Made by a program: the position numbers and the translations under genes. 64,000 bases of DNA. Origin: Pseudonocardiales bacterium (GTDB taxonomy: Bacteria; Actinomycetota; Actinomycetes; Mycobacteriales; Pseudonocardiaceae). Location of the stretch: assembly GCA_019247305.1 (NCBI GenBank), contig JAFAPC010000113.1:26421-90420 (forward strand), given 5' to 3'. This document shows, piece after piece, positions 39,770-49,692 of the stretch. How positions within the stretch are numbered: position 1 is the first letter of the stretch; each line of letters opens with the position of its first letter. The notes beneath the pieces were generated by a model. That model ran no database searches. It was given only the letters and a program-made list of their open reading frames with translations, and had not been told where the DNA came from.

Positions 39770-42496
39770 ATGGAGTTTCGACTGCTGGGGCCGGTAGAGG
39801 TCATCGAGGACGACCAGCTGGTGCAGGTGGGTTCGGTGAAAGCTCTTGGACTGCTCACCGTCCTCTTGCTGGCCCCCAGCCTGAGCGCGCCTCAGGAGAC
39901 GATCGCCCGTCATCTATGGCCTGGTGCCAGATGGGACCGGCAAACCATTCGCAGGTACGCTGCCGACCTGCGCAAGCAGATCGGCCTGAAGGCGCTGCCC
40001 CGGAGTGGGGCAGGGTGGTACCGACTGGACATCGCCCGAGAACAGGTCGACTACTTGCGGTTTCTCGATGCGATGGAGCAGGCCCGGGTACAGTGCGTCA
40101 TCGAGCGGGCTGCCACCCTGCGCCGGTCGCTGACGGAATGGCGTGGGACCCCGCTCGATGGCTTGGTGAGCATGGATTTCGCACTCGAGAAAACTATGCT
40201 TGTCACCCAGTGGCGTGAGGCGTGGGCTGAGTCTTTGCAGGCCGAATTGGATGCGGGCGACCCGGCCTCCGTGCTCGATCGGATCCAGATCCCCACCACG
40301 CACTGGCCAGGTGACGAACGGCTGCTGGAAATCCAGCTGAAAGCGTTGGCCGCAGATGGCCGAAAGACAGAGGTCAAGGAGATTTTCCACAGTTACGTGG
40401 ACGGGCTTGGCAGACCCCCAGGTGACTCACTGACGAAAACTTTCGAGGAACTGACCACCAATAAGCGAACGCCGACAACACATCCGAGCAAGTCCACCTC
40501 GCCAGGACTCCTCCAGCAACTGCCCGCGCACCGCGCGATACTCGTCGGCCGTGAGAAAGAGATGCGCGAACTCGACGAGGTACTGCTCGACAACACTGCC
40601 ACGACGACGCGGATCGCTGTCCTCAGCGGCATGGCGGGCGTCGGCAAGACGGAGCTGACCCTGCACTGGGCGACGGCAGCCAAAAGCGCCTTCGCCGATG
40701 GCATCCTCTACGCTAATCTGAACGGCTTCGCCTCAAGCGAGCCAGAACGCCCCGAGCAGGTCCTGGTCAGGTTCCTCAACGACCTCGGGGTCGAGGCACC
40801 AACCGCGACCACGGACGGCATGGCCACCGCCTACCGCTCGGCCCTCGCGACGCGGTCCGTCCTCGTTGTACTGGACAATGCACGTGACGTCGACCAGGTG
40901 CGTCCGCTGCTGCCTGGGACACGGTCGTGCGCGACGGTCATCACCAGTCGCGACCGCCTGGACAGCATAATCGTTAGGGAGGGCGCCCGACCCATCAAGG
41001 TCGCCCCCTTGAGGCAGGCGGACTGCGCGGCGCTGTTGACCGCGATCCTCGGCGAAGCCCGAGTCCGAGCGGAGCAGTGCTACGTGAACGAACTCGTGAC
41101 CCTCTGCGGCCGGCTGCCCCTCGCGGTGACTATCGTGGCCGCGCGGGCACATGCGCGACCGACCCTGCGGCTGGGCGCCATCGTCACCGAGCTGCGGGAG
41201 GAAAAGACCAAGCTGAATGCCCTCGCGCACAGCGAGCCGGACCTGGACATGCGAACAGTGCTGAAAACATCGCACCGCACGGTGTCGCCGGAAGCGGCGC
41301 GCCTGTTCTGGCAGCTCGGTGTTCACCCCGGACCGACGATCAGTCGTTCCGCGCTTGCCACGCTCATGGGGCAGCACGACCACGTCGTGCAGCAGACCCT
41401 TGCCGAATTGCTGAGGGCACACCTACTTGAGGAAGTGTCGTTCAACCGTTTCGCATTCCACGACCTACTTCGTTCCTACGCCGAGGAATGGGCCGCGACC
41501 GTGGAGACCGCCGAGCGGGAGCTGGCCGCCCGCCGCGCGGTCGACTACCTGCTGCACACTGCCTGGGCCTGCGACCAGGTCTTGGTGCCTGGTCGGGCCC
41601 TTCCGATCGGTGCTCCGCCGCAGGGCATAGAGATATTCGTGCCATCCAGTACGGCGGAGGCGATGGCATGGTTCGACGCCGAGTACACGACGATGCTGGC
41701 CGCGATCGAGCGCGCGGAAAAGCGGGGATGGCACCGATACACCTGGCTGATGGCGATGACCCTGGTGACCTTCCAGTGGCGGCGTAGCCGATATCTGGAC
41801 GCGGAGCGGTACCTGCGCGCCGCGGTCACACCGGCCGAACAGGCTGGTGACGAGCGCGACCAGGCCATGCTCCACCGGATGATCGCGGGCACGTTCCGCG
41901 GGCTCGGGAGGACGGAACAAGCCAAAGCACATCTCAACCGCGCAATCATGCTGTGCACACGCAGCGAGGATGAGCTGGGGCTGGCCCATGGCCACCATGC
42001 GCTGGCAATCATGCATCGCGAATCGGGCGAGAGTGTCAAAGCTGTCGAGCACTACAACCAGGCATTGCCACACTTCCGGCGGCTCGGCGACAAGCAAGGC
42101 GAGGCGGGCGTGCTCAACGGTCTCGGATGCACCCTGCTCGACCAAGGTGAACACGTACGGGCCCTGACCCACTGCACCGAAGCTCTGAGACTCTTCGAGT
42201 CCACTGAGGACTACAACGGCCAGGCTAGCGCGCTGGACAGCTTGGGGCAGATTCATCTGGTGCAGGGGCACCACGACCTCGGTATCGCCGACTTCAGGTC
42301 GGCTGTGGCTCGGTACCGCGATCTCGAATACGCCAAAAATGAGGCGGCAAGCCTCGTTCGCTTGGCTGACGCGCTGACGACGGCTGGACAGAGCGCGGAA
42401 GTTCGCGAGGTACTGCAGCGAGCGGTGCACCTACTGCAGGAGTTGAACGACCCGACCGCGAGTGAGGTTGCGACCCGGCTCGAGGCCCTCGAATGA
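39770..42496 (+). CDS. AfsR/SARP-type regulator: BTAD, NB-ARC and TPR domains
   Basis: A 908-residue regulator. Residues ~1-90 form an OmpR-type winged helix (MEFRLLGPVEVIEDDQLVQV; then TIARHLWPGARWDRQTIRRY), residues ~95-250 a bacterial transcriptional activation domain, and residues ~260-560 an NB-ARC ATPase with Walker A GMAGVGKTELTL (Lys293) and CATVITSRDRLD. The rest is TPR-like repeats (HHALAIMHRESGESVKAVEH; GVLNGLGCTLLDQGEHVRAL). SARPs activate antibiotic gene clusters; NB-ARC/TPR regions sense a ligand or partner. ATG 39770 follows AAAGGG and matches the usual family N-terminus. The convergent kinase gene ends 50 bases after this gene's stop. Confidence 0.9.
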   Translation: MEFRLLGPVEVIEDDQLVQVGSVKALGLLTVLLLAPSLSAPQETIARHLWPGARWDRQTIRRYAADLRKQIGLKALPRSGAGWYRLDIAREQVDYLRFLDAMEQARVQCVIERAATLRRSLTEWRGTPLDGLVSMDFALEKTMLVTQWREAWAESLQAELDAGDPASVLDRIQIPTTHWPGDERLLEIQLKALAADGRKTEVKEIFHSYVDGLGRPPGDSLTKTFEELTTNKRTPTTHPSKSTSPGLLQQLPAHRAILVGREKEMRELDEVLLDNTATTTRIAVLSGMAGVGKTELTLHWATAAKSAFADGILYANLNGFASSEPERPEQVLVRFLNDLGVEAPTATTDGMATAYRSALATRSVLVVLDNARDVDQVRPLLPGTRSCATVITSRDRLDSIIVREGARPIKVAPLRQADCAALLTAILGEARVRAEQCYVNELVTLCGRLPLAVTIVAARAHARPTLRLGAIVTELREEKTKLNALAHSEPDLDMRTVLKTSHRTVSPEAARLFWQLGVHPGPTISRSALATLMGQHDHVVQQTLAELLRAHLLEEVSFNRFAFHDLLRSYAEEWAATVETAERELAARRAVDYLLHTAWACDQVLVPGRALPIGAPPQGIEIFVPSSTAEAMAWFDAEYTTMLAAIERAEKRGWHRYTWLMAMTLVTFQWRRSRYLDAERYLRAAVTPAEQAGDERDQAMLHRMIAGTFRGLGRTEQAKAHLNRAIMLCTRSEDELGLAHGHHALAIMHRESGESVKAVEHYNQALPHFRRLGDKQGEAGVLNGLGCTLLDQGEHVRALTHCTEALRLFESTEDYNGQASALDSLGQIHLVQGHHDLGIADFRSAVARYRDLEYAKNEAASLVRLADALTTAGQSAEVREVLQRAVHLLQELNDPTASEVATRLEALE

Positions 42497-42546
42497 CTGA
42501 GGTGACCGAGGGCGCGTCGTCCACTACGGACAAAACCGCACCGGAC

Positions 42547-43446
42547 TCAGCCGTCGCTTGGTCGAGACCGGTCCCGAAACCACGCCGTCGGATCAGGACG
42601 AGGAGCTTTCGGATCAGACGGCGATCCGGGAATCGGAAGCAAGTGCGCCAACCGGTCCACGATCTCCGTCGTGCTCGCCGGCCTCACCGAGGGATCCCGG
42701 GACACCATCGACACGACAAGGTCCCGAAGTCCGACGGGCAATGTCGCGACCAACTCCGGAGACACCGGATATTCCTGTTTACCGATGTTCCATTCTTGCT
42801 CCTGGGCGAACGGCAGACGCATGGTCACCATCTCACACAACAAGCACCCGAGGGCGTAGATGTCAGTGCGCGCTGTGACGCTGCTGCCCCGAATTTGTTC
42901 ATACGGTGCGTAGCCGGGGGTGCCGAAGACGTCGCCCGACGTGATTTCCGACTCGGCAACGACGGCGATCCCGAGGTCCAACAGCAACACTTCTCCACGC
43001 AGCGTGATGATGATGTTCTCCGGCTTGACATCCCGGTGCACGAAGTGCCGATCGTGAATGACACCGAGAATGTCGCAGAGTTGCGCGATTACCGCGACCG
43101 CCACCTGAGATTTCAAAGGCCTATAGGTTAAAATGAAATCCCTCAGCGTGCACCCATCAATCAACTCCATGACAAAATATCGACGGCCAAGGTGCCTACC
43201 ATGATCGTAAACGACAGGAATACCACGTACATCCGTGAAAGACTGGCCAATTTTCGCCTCGATGACCAAATTTTGACCAATAAGACTATAAGATGTAGTC
43301 GATTCGAAAAATCGAGGGTGTTGGAGCTTGACCGCGACTTTCCGCTTCCGCTCCTCGTCGAAGGCCACCACCAACTCGCCCTCTCCGCCGCTGCCCAGTG
43401 GGCACAGCACACGGTAGCGGCCATCAATCATCATTCCTTTCTGCAA
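42547..43446 (-). CDS. Cytosolic Ser/Thr protein kinase (Hanks type)
   Basis: A 299-residue kinase. Motifs in order: glycine loop LGSGGEGELVVAFDE, VAVKL (catalytic Lys), hinge region FVMELIDGCTLRDFI, HRDVKPENIIITL (catalytic loop), LLLDLGIAV (DLG in place of DFG), DVFGTPGYAPYEQIR (activation segment) and TDIYALGCLLCEMVT. There is no transmembrane segment or PASTA domain. I chose TTG 43446 because a full AAGGAGG (43455-43461) lies eight bases ahead; ATG 43434 has no good site. The gene is divergent from the pPIWI-RE operon across 126 bases, so shared control or signalling into the defence island is possible (inference). Confidence 0.88.
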   Translation of the reverse strand: MQKGMMIDGRYRVLCPLGSGGEGELVVAFDEERKRKVAVKLQHPRFFESTTSYSLIGQNLVIEAKIGQSFTDVRGIPVVYDHGRHLGRRYFVMELIDGCTLRDFILTYRPLKSQVAVAVIAQLCDILGVIHDRHFVHRDVKPENIIITLRGEVLLLDLGIAVVAESEITSGDVFGTPGYAPYEQIRGSSVTARTDIYALGCLLCEMVTMRLPFAQEQEWNIGKQEYPVSPELVATLPVGLRDLVVSMVSRDPSVRPASTTEIVDRLAHLLPIPGSPSDPKAPRPDPTAWFRDRSRPSDG

Positions 43447-43572
43447 GGTCGCGTCCTCCTTCCGAGGTACATCACAGACGACGGCACGGGCGCTGGAGTG
43501 ACACACCGCACCAAGTTCACCGATCGATTCAGACCAATTCTGCCATGATCCGTCCAACCCGAAGGGGGAAGC

Positions 43573-45183
43573 ATGTCATCATGGCGTGTGCCCGAAGGAG
43601 TCGTGGGCAAGCCCACCGGAATCAAGGTCTCCGTCGCCGTGCTCGGCCCCGGCGACTACCACTGCCCGATGGCGGACGCGCTGAAGGCCCGACAGGGCCT
43701 TCAGCCGATGATTCGTCGGCCCTGGAAGCCGGAAATTCTTGAGCAGTTCACCCTCGGCCCGTTCATGTCCGTGATGGATCTCATCGAACACAAGGGGAAG
43801 TCCCTCCACGAGGCGTTGTCCACTGTCGGCACGGGAGGTGGAGGCACCCGGGAATGCCAGGTGCACGAGGGGTTGCGCTGCTGGACCGCGCACTCTGTCG
43901 CCGAGTATCTACGGGTATTCTCGCAGGGCTCTCCCGGAATGAATGGGGAACGTCTGCTGCCTGTCAAGCAGCAATGGTCCTATCGACAAGAATTGACAAT
44001 ACCGGATCACCGGGGCGTGCACCGCTACGAGATCCGTGCATGGGGTCGGTGCTATCAGTCGGCGGACGGGCGGACACGAGAACTCCGGATGCTCACCAAC
44101 CGCTCAGACGCTCGGGAGCGAACCGATGCGGAGATCGCTGTCGCCGCGCTGGTCGTGGCCGAAGGCGAGCCGGGGCCGAGACCAGAGCACGTGCGGATCG
44201 TGCAGTTCGCCTGCGCGGATGGTGGTGTTCGACCGTTGTTCGAGGGGACGCGCTCGGCGGCTATCCAGCGATACATCGAACAGGGCAAGGAGGCCCTGAG
44301 CGTCGCCGTCGACGGGCGGGAGTACCGGCCGGGCGCCACCTGCGCGAGCTGCGCGTACTCGATCACCTGTCCAGCATTGCCGCGGGCACCGGGGTTGCTC
44401 GGGATCAGTGACCAAACCCGCCCTCGCCGAACCTGGTCGGTGACGAACGGGCGCTCGTACGGCAAGTGCCCGGCCCGTGAGCATCTTCGTCGCCATCACC
44501 TCCCCACGGACCGCACGATCGAGCACGGACGCGCCCCCGAGCGGGGCCGAGCCGTGCACGCCCACCTGCGTCGCCGCCATGCGAGTTCTCCCCTTGTTCA
44601 GTGCGTCCCGGACGTCGGGCACATCTGGATCACCGATGGCCACGACCTCGCCGAGGAGGACATACACATCGGCAGGCAGCTGCTGCACCATCACGCCGAG
44701 GTGTGCCCCCTCCAGCATCTGCCACCCGACGCTGAGGTCCGGGTCGAGCCTCTCCTGACCTTCGACGACACCGACGCAGACGTGGTGGTGCTCGCTGAGC
44801 CGGATCTGCTGTACCGCGACGGCGACTCCTGGGTGTGGCGGGAGGTGAAGACGTCGGGCAGCGACTTCCGATGGTCGTCCGACCTGCTGACGGAGTTTCC
44901 CCAACTGGCACTCGCCGTGATGATGCTGAGCCGAGGGGACCTGGGTGGTAGCCGTACCCGGAGCCGGGTCGAGCTGGAGGTCCTCCGGCCGACCGGCGTC
45001 GACCTGGAAATCATCGACCCGTTTGCGACTGCTAGCCGCGCACACGCTGCGGAGGTGCTGCGCGACCTGGTCCGCGACTGGCACGCCGACGATCACTTCC
45101 GTCCGCGGCCAGGTGCGGAATGCGCCAGGTGCGAAGTGGCCCGATGGTGTCCGACAAAATCCACGACGGAGGTGACCGAATGA
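43573..45183 (+). CDS. Tandem PD-(D/E)XK/Fe-S (Cas4/AddB-like) nuclease, first half degenerate
   Basis: A 536-residue protein that reads as two similar modules. Each has an early Cys (YHCPMADAL, Cys31; YGKCPAREHL, Cys299) and a late three-Cys cluster (CASCAYSITC, Cys257/260/266; CARCEVARWC, Cys517/520/526), the four-Cys layout of Cas4/AddB-type nucleases that hold an Fe-S cluster. The second module has the catalytic core AEPDLLYRDGDSWVWREVKT, with Asp411 and Glu424-Val-Lys426. In the first module the matching part is YEIRAWGRCYQSADGRTREL, without E-x-K, so it is probably structural. The stop overlaps the next start (ATGA). It is the first gene of the pPIWI-RE operon. Confidence 0.78.
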   Translation: MSSWRVPEGVVGKPTGIKVSVAVLGPGDYHCPMADALKARQGLQPMIRRPWKPEILEQFTLGPFMSVMDLIEHKGKSLHEALSTVGTGGGGTRECQVHEGLRCWTAHSVAEYLRVFSQGSPGMNGERLLPVKQQWSYRQELTIPDHRGVHRYEIRAWGRCYQSADGRTRELRMLTNRSDARERTDAEIAVAALVVAEGEPGPRPEHVRIVQFACADGGVRPLFEGTRSAAIQRYIEQGKEALSVAVDGREYRPGATCASCAYSITCPALPRAPGLLGISDQTRPRRTWSVTNGRSYGKCPAREHLRRHHLPTDRTIEHGRAPERGRAVHAHLRRRHASSPLVQCVPDVGHIWITDGHDLAEEDIHIGRQLLHHHAEVCPLQHLPPDAEVRVEPLLTFDDTDADVVVLAEPDLLYRDGDSWVWREVKTSGSDFRWSSDLLTEFPQLALAVMMLSRGDLGGSRTRSRVELEVLRPTGVDLEIIDPFATASRAHAAEVLRDLVRDWHADDHFRPRPGAECARCEVARWCPTKSTTEVTE

Positions 45184-46289
45184 CTGTCACCATGCCGGAC
45201 GCCGTCGAACGGGGCGGCGTGGAGATTCTGCGTGCCCTCGCTCGGGGCATCATCGATCTCGGGTCCCAGAACAGGTTGTCGTCATTCACTTTGCCTTATC
45301 CGGCCAGCGCTCAGCGCGCGCTGGACCAAGTGGTGTTCACCTGCCTCGCGCAGGAACACACACCACCCCAGGGCATCCCGGAACTGGTCTTTTGGTGCCG
45401 CGCACGAGCACTATCGGCGTGGCCTTTGGCGCTACCGCCGGATCTTATCGGGCCCGAGATTTTCCTCGTCGACGATCGCGTGTGCCTGCCGACCCAGACC
45501 TGTGCAGAATGGGCGTCTGACGGGCCATCCGGCGTCATGGAGCAACAAGCCCAAGCACTTCTGCGCGACGTGATGGCGGGGTGCTCCTCGAGGGAGAGCT
45601 ACCAGGCATGCCGCGACTTCCTCATCAGCCGACCTGTCCTCACCCGACAGGATGTGACTGCCGTGCTGGCCAGTCCCCGCGACGGAATGGCCTGGAACCG
45701 AGTCAAGCACCTGTATAGCGATGTTCCCGACGCGTACATCCTCGATGGTCGGTTCGCTGTCTGCCCCACCTGTCAGTCACTTGCGATCCCGCCTGCGGGC
45801 GGTGGTCCGTGGTGCGAAAGTGAGGCGTGCCCGCGTTCCAGCCCGATCGAACCAACCTACGAGGCTGTGACTTCCCAGGTGTTGCGGAACCCTCTAAGAG
45901 TTTTCGTCGGATTACCCGGAAGAACCGAGCAGACGGTACGTCGCGAACTCACTGCGGTTGGGGTGGATGTCCAGATCCTGCCCGACGACATCCATCGATA
46001 TCGGCTCACCTGGCCAAGTGGCGAGACGTGGACCATGCAGGTCCATGATCGTGTCCAGCCCGCGATGCTGGCCACGAAGGTCAACGAATCAGCGACATCT
46101 GCCGGGGACGGCCGGACGTTCGTGGTGGTCCCGAAGCGCGTCATGATTCACCGTCCGAACTACAGGTCCGTGTTCGAACGACTCACTCCTCCACACACCG
46201 GCATCGAGCTCGTCACCGACGACGAACTGGTCAGGCTGGCAAGGAGCCCGAACGATCACAATGCGCGAAGGAGGGATGACCATGCGTAG
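45180..46289 (+). CDS. pPIWI-RE-associated protein with zinc ribbon and REase-like C-terminal domain
   Basis: A 369-residue protein. The N-terminal ~180 residues are mixed helical without a family that I can name with certainty. Residues ~195-217 hold a zinc ribbon (CPTCQSL ... WCESEACP: Cys195, 198, 212, 217). The C-terminal ~140 residues (RNPLRVFVGLPGRTEQTVRR; RLTWPSGETWTMQVHD; RTFVVVPKRVMIHRPNYRSV) look like the restriction-endonuclease-fold component described for pPIWI-RE three-gene islands. It overlaps the nuclease gene by four bases upstream and the helicase gene by eight downstream. The family name rests on gene order as much as on sequence. Confidence 0.65.
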   Translation: MTVTMPDAVERGGVEILRALARGIIDLGSQNRLSSFTLPYPASAQRALDQVVFTCLAQEHTPPQGIPELVFWCRARALSAWPLALPPDLIGPEIFLVDDRVCLPTQTCAEWASDGPSGVMEQQAQALLRDVMAGCSSRESYQACRDFLISRPVLTRQDVTAVLASPRDGMAWNRVKHLYSDVPDAYILDGRFAVCPTCQSLAIPPAGGGPWCESEACPRSSPIEPTYEAVTSQVLRNPLRVFVGLPGRTEQTVRRELTAVGVDVQILPDDIHRYRLTWPSGETWTMQVHDRVQPAMLATKVNESATSAGDGRTFVVVPKRVMIHRPNYRSVFERLTPPHTGIELVTDDELVRLARSPNDHNARRRDDHA

Positions 46290-49200
46290 TACGGCAAGCA
46301 TCCTCAACACGGGCATGGCGGAGCTGTCCGCTTCCCGGCCCGTTAAACGGTCCGACCTGGAGCTGTTGTGCAGTGTCGAGATCGGCCTGCACTTGGCGGA
46401 CCGGCTGATGCCTCGCGCGCCGGCGGTCGATGCCTGGACGCTGTTCAGCGGGTACCCGTTCGCCCGTGACCGTGGTGTCGTCACCGACGAGGATCAGGAA
46501 AGCCTGCTGCGAGCCGCGCGCTACTCGCTCTGGACCCTGCGCAGGCGACGGACTTGGACAGACGCGCTGGAGACATACCAGGAAATCGACCCCCACCTAC
46601 GTGGGTATGACTGCCGCGACTGGAGTCAACCCGCGCAGAGACGGGCCGTGTCGGTCGCGCCGGACCGGTGGGATGTCTACACGCGACTTCTGCGCCAGGC
46701 GCCCCCACTGGCGGGAGAACCATTGCCGCAGGCACAACCGGGCATCCACCGGTTCCCCGAAGGTCGGGATTTCGCCACGGTGCGTCTACCGGAACTGACC
46801 GTTTCCGCACCGGTGGGCCATGACCTTGACCTGCTGCCCAGTGGCGGAGGCAAGCCAATTTCGGTCCCCTGGAACGAGTTGCTCGCGACGGCCCGCACAA
46901 TGGACGAGAAAGAATATCGAGACCGGGTCAAGATACTTACCAAAGCTCAGCTGTTCACCGAACAGAATGGATCATTCGAGGAAAGCCACGACTTCTCTGT
47001 GGCAGGCGTGCAGCACCTTCTCGGCATCGTCGGAGTAGGCAAGAGCACTCTCCGGGATGTTCTGACGGTGCACGCGGTGAAGACGCTTGGGCTGCGGGTG
47101 ACGTTGGTGGTTGGTGATGTCGCTGAGATTCTTAAGTTGGTGAAACTGTTCACGATGCACGGTTGCCGAGCTGCCCCGGTACTGGGTGCGTCCAGCCGGG
47201 AGCGACATGCCCAACGCCTGCACCGCAGGCTGGCAGGTGCGGGCAAGCACAATCTGCTGAGCCACGATGACCCCGGGTTCGCCTATCTCAGCACCTCTTG
47301 CGCGTTAAACGCCCTGCGCACCGGAGAAAATCAAGGGCCCCTGGCATTCTCCGACGCGCCCTGCACGAGGCTGCAACCGCGCTCGCAATGGCGTCAGGCT
47401 GCGACGGAGGAGGGGAACATGGCGCTAAGGTATGCCATCAAACGGGTGGCGTGCCCCTATTGGTCCCAATGTCCTCGTCATCACGGAGCACGGGAACTGG
47501 TGAAGGCCGACATCTGGGTGGCCACCCCCGCCAGTCTCGTCGCTGCGGCAGTCCCGTGGCCACAGAACGCCGAACGTATCCGCTATATGGAGCTAGCGTG
47601 CCGGCGCAGCGACCTGATTGTGGTGGACGAGGCGGATCGGGTACAGATCCAGCTTGACCGGATGTTCGCGCCCGCTATCACCCTGGTTGGACAGGAAACC
47701 ACGTCCTGGCTCGATAACGTGGGTGCGCACAAGATCCAGGAATTGGCCAGCGGTCAGCGCACTCAGCTGTCTGATCGGGACGTGGAGAACTGGACGGCGG
47801 CGGTCAACACGGCGACCACTGCGACCGACCGGCTGTACGCCATGCTGGTGCAACAACCCGAGCTGCGGAAGTGGGTTCGTTCGGGCTACTTCAGTGCATG
47901 GATCCTGCAGCACAAGCTTGTGCACATGCGGTACCCCATACCGGCCGGGAAAGATGAGACGGATGGAGAGGTCGACGTGCATCGCGATGAGCGGGACGAG
48001 TTGACCAAGATCTTGGACGAGTTCCGGGACAACCCTTTTGGAGACAAGGAAAGACCGCGGGACGCGGTGGCGGATCTCGTCGTTCTGACCAACGAGCTGT
48101 TGCATACGACCTACCAGCGTCGGACCAGAAAACGCGTCCGCGACAAGCTGGTCGAGCTGTTCGCGCTCGCTAAGGAGACCGAAAACACCTACCAAGAGAC
48201 GAAAGAGCAGGAGAGGAAGCGGTGGCTCGAAGAGCAGACCAGCCGGTTCGAGTTCACTCTGCTGCTATCCGCCCTGGAGCCCACGTTGGCGTTGATAACG
48301 GCGATGTGGCCCAGGGTCGAGGCCGCGCTCAACCTCAACTTCAACGACATGTATCTCAGGCCGCCGCAGGACTACGGGCCGATGGTGCCGGAGTCGCCGA
48401 TGGGGAACGTCCTCGGTTTCCAGTTCCTGGTGAAAGGACGCGACGAAGGCGGAGTCCGCAGCGGCGAACTGCGGTTCTTCCGCTGCAGCGGTATCGGCCG
48501 GGAACTTTTGCGGGCGATGGCTATCCTACCCACCGTCGATGATCGGCCGGGCACCAACGTCCTACTCATGTCCGGAAGCAGCTGGGCGGGCAGCTCCAGC
48601 AGATACCACATCCCCGTCCCGGTCGGCATCATCCTCAAGCCGCCGCCCGCCGAGATCAAGCGGATCGCGGACAGCAGCGAGCTGCGCTTCGAGTTCGTCA
48701 AAACCGAAGCGTGTGCGTTGCAGGTTTCCGGTGCGCGGTTAGACGACCGGCCGGTAATCCTGCAACGAATGGCCACGGCACTGGGCGAATCGGTGGACAA
48801 GGAACCCAGTCGACTCGAGCAGGAATTGCTCAGGCTCGATGAGGATCGGCGGCATATCCTGCTGCTGGTCGGCAGCTATGAGGAAGCTGAACTGGTCGCG
48901 GACACCTTGCACAGCATACGGCGTTGGCGGGACAGGGTGCTCCGTCTGATCTCCGACGACGCGGACGCTGACGTCGCACCTGCCTCGATGGACAGGGACG
49001 ACAACCGTGCGGGCGTACTCCGCCGCGGCGATGTCGACACCCTCGCCGACACTCCCGCCCAGATTCTGGTCGCGCCGCTGCTGGCCGTGGAGCGCGGGCA
49101 CAACATCCTGAACGCTGGCGGCCAGGCCGCCATCGGATCGGTGTACTTCCTCGCGCGCCCGAATCCTCGCCCGGACGATCTCGGACTCGCCGTACACGCG

Positions 49201-49692
49201 ATCAACGACTGGATCACCCGCGCGATCGAGCACGGCAGGTTCAGGAAGTGGGTGCGTGGCGAGCCCACCCTGGACGCCGCAGGCCGGAAAATCCGGTCCT
49301 ACGCCCGCGAGGAATGGTACCGGGTACTTGCCCGCAGCCTGGCCTGGCGCAGGCTCGGCGACGACCGCGAGTCCGTCACCTGGGACATGCTCGTGTTGAC
49401 GTGGCAGGTGATCGGCAGGCTGGTCCGCGGGGGCGTGCCCGCGCGAGTCGCCTTCGTCGATGCGGCGTTCGCGCCGAATCTGGCAGCTGGATCGCCGGTC
49501 CCGGACACCCCGAAAACCAGTCTTCTGCACAGCATGCATGACGTCCTCCAGCGCTACTGCGCCGACAACGCGGATCCCGACTCCACCGTAACGGCGCAGG
49601 ACCGGCAGCTCGTCCAAGCGTTGTACGGACCATTGTGGACAGCACTCGGCCGGTGCCTGCAGCAGGCCGTCACCGAAGGAGACCCGACATGA
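46282..49692 (+). CDS. DinG-like helicase of the pPIWI-RE island
   Basis: A 1,136-residue protein. The N-terminal ~150 residues (AWTLFSGYPFARDRGVVTDE) look like the helical 'Z' domain named for these islands. Then follow a Walker A loop GIVGVGKSTLRDVL (Lys254), a Cys-containing region KRVACPYWSQCPRHHGAREL (as in Fe-S helicases such as DinG/XPD), a Walker B DEAD-type box VVDEADRVQ (Asp449-Glu450) and late helicase motifs (VLLMSGSSWAGSSSRYHIP; DTPAQILVAPLLAVERGHNI). ATG 46282 is chosen because AAGGAGGG lies six bases ahead; upstream ATGs at 46261 and 46276 are badly spaced. It should unwind nucleic acid for the nuclease and PIWI partners. Confidence 0.8.
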   Translation: MRSTASILNTGMAELSASRPVKRSDLELLCSVEIGLHLADRLMPRAPAVDAWTLFSGYPFARDRGVVTDEDQESLLRAARYSLWTLRRRRTWTDALETYQEIDPHLRGYDCRDWSQPAQRRAVSVAPDRWDVYTRLLRQAPPLAGEPLPQAQPGIHRFPEGRDFATVRLPELTVSAPVGHDLDLLPSGGGKPISVPWNELLATARTMDEKEYRDRVKILTKAQLFTEQNGSFEESHDFSVAGVQHLLGIVGVGKSTLRDVLTVHAVKTLGLRVTLVVGDVAEILKLVKLFTMHGCRAAPVLGASSRERHAQRLHRRLAGAGKHNLLSHDDPGFAYLSTSCALNALRTGENQGPLAFSDAPCTRLQPRSQWRQAATEEGNMALRYAIKRVACPYWSQCPRHHGARELVKADIWVATPASLVAAAVPWPQNAERIRYMELACRRSDLIVVDEADRVQIQLDRMFAPAITLVGQETTSWLDNVGAHKIQELASGQRTQLSDRDVENWTAAVNTATTATDRLYAMLVQQPELRKWVRSGYFSAWILQHKLVHMRYPIPAGKDETDGEVDVHRDERDELTKILDEFRDNPFGDKERPRDAVADLVVLTNELLHTTYQRRTRKRVRDKLVELFALAKETENTYQETKEQERKRWLEEQTSRFEFTLLLSALEPTLALITAMWPRVEAALNLNFNDMYLRPPQDYGPMVPESPMGNVLGFQFLVKGRDEGGVRSGELRFFRCSGIGRELLRAMAILPTVDDRPGTNVLLMSGSSWAGSSSRYHIPVPVGIILKPPPAEIKRIADSSELRFEFVKTEACALQVSGARLDDRPVILQRMATALGESVDKEPSRLEQELLRLDEDRRHILLLVGSYEEAELVADTLHSIRRWRDRVLRLISDDADADVAPASMDRDDNRAGVLRRGDVDTLADTPAQILVAPLLAVERGHNILNAGGQAAIGSVYFLARPNPRPDDLGLAVHAINDWITRAIEHGRFRKWVRGEPTLDAAGRKIRSYAREEWYRVLARSLAWRRLGDDRESVTWDMLVLTWQVIGRLVRGGVPARVAFVDAAFAPNLAAGSPVPDTPKTSLLHSMHDVLQRYCADNADPDSTVTAQDRQLVQALYGPLWTALGRCLQQAVTEGDPT

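Noticed and set aside
39201..39797. 198-codon frame before the SARP regulator
   Set aside because: No codon bias or recognisable motif, and it runs into the regulator's true start region.
42493..43131. 212-codon frame overlapping the SARP stop (ATGA)
   Set aside because: Although the overlap looks like coupling, the translation is Arg/His-rich and antisense to the kinase.
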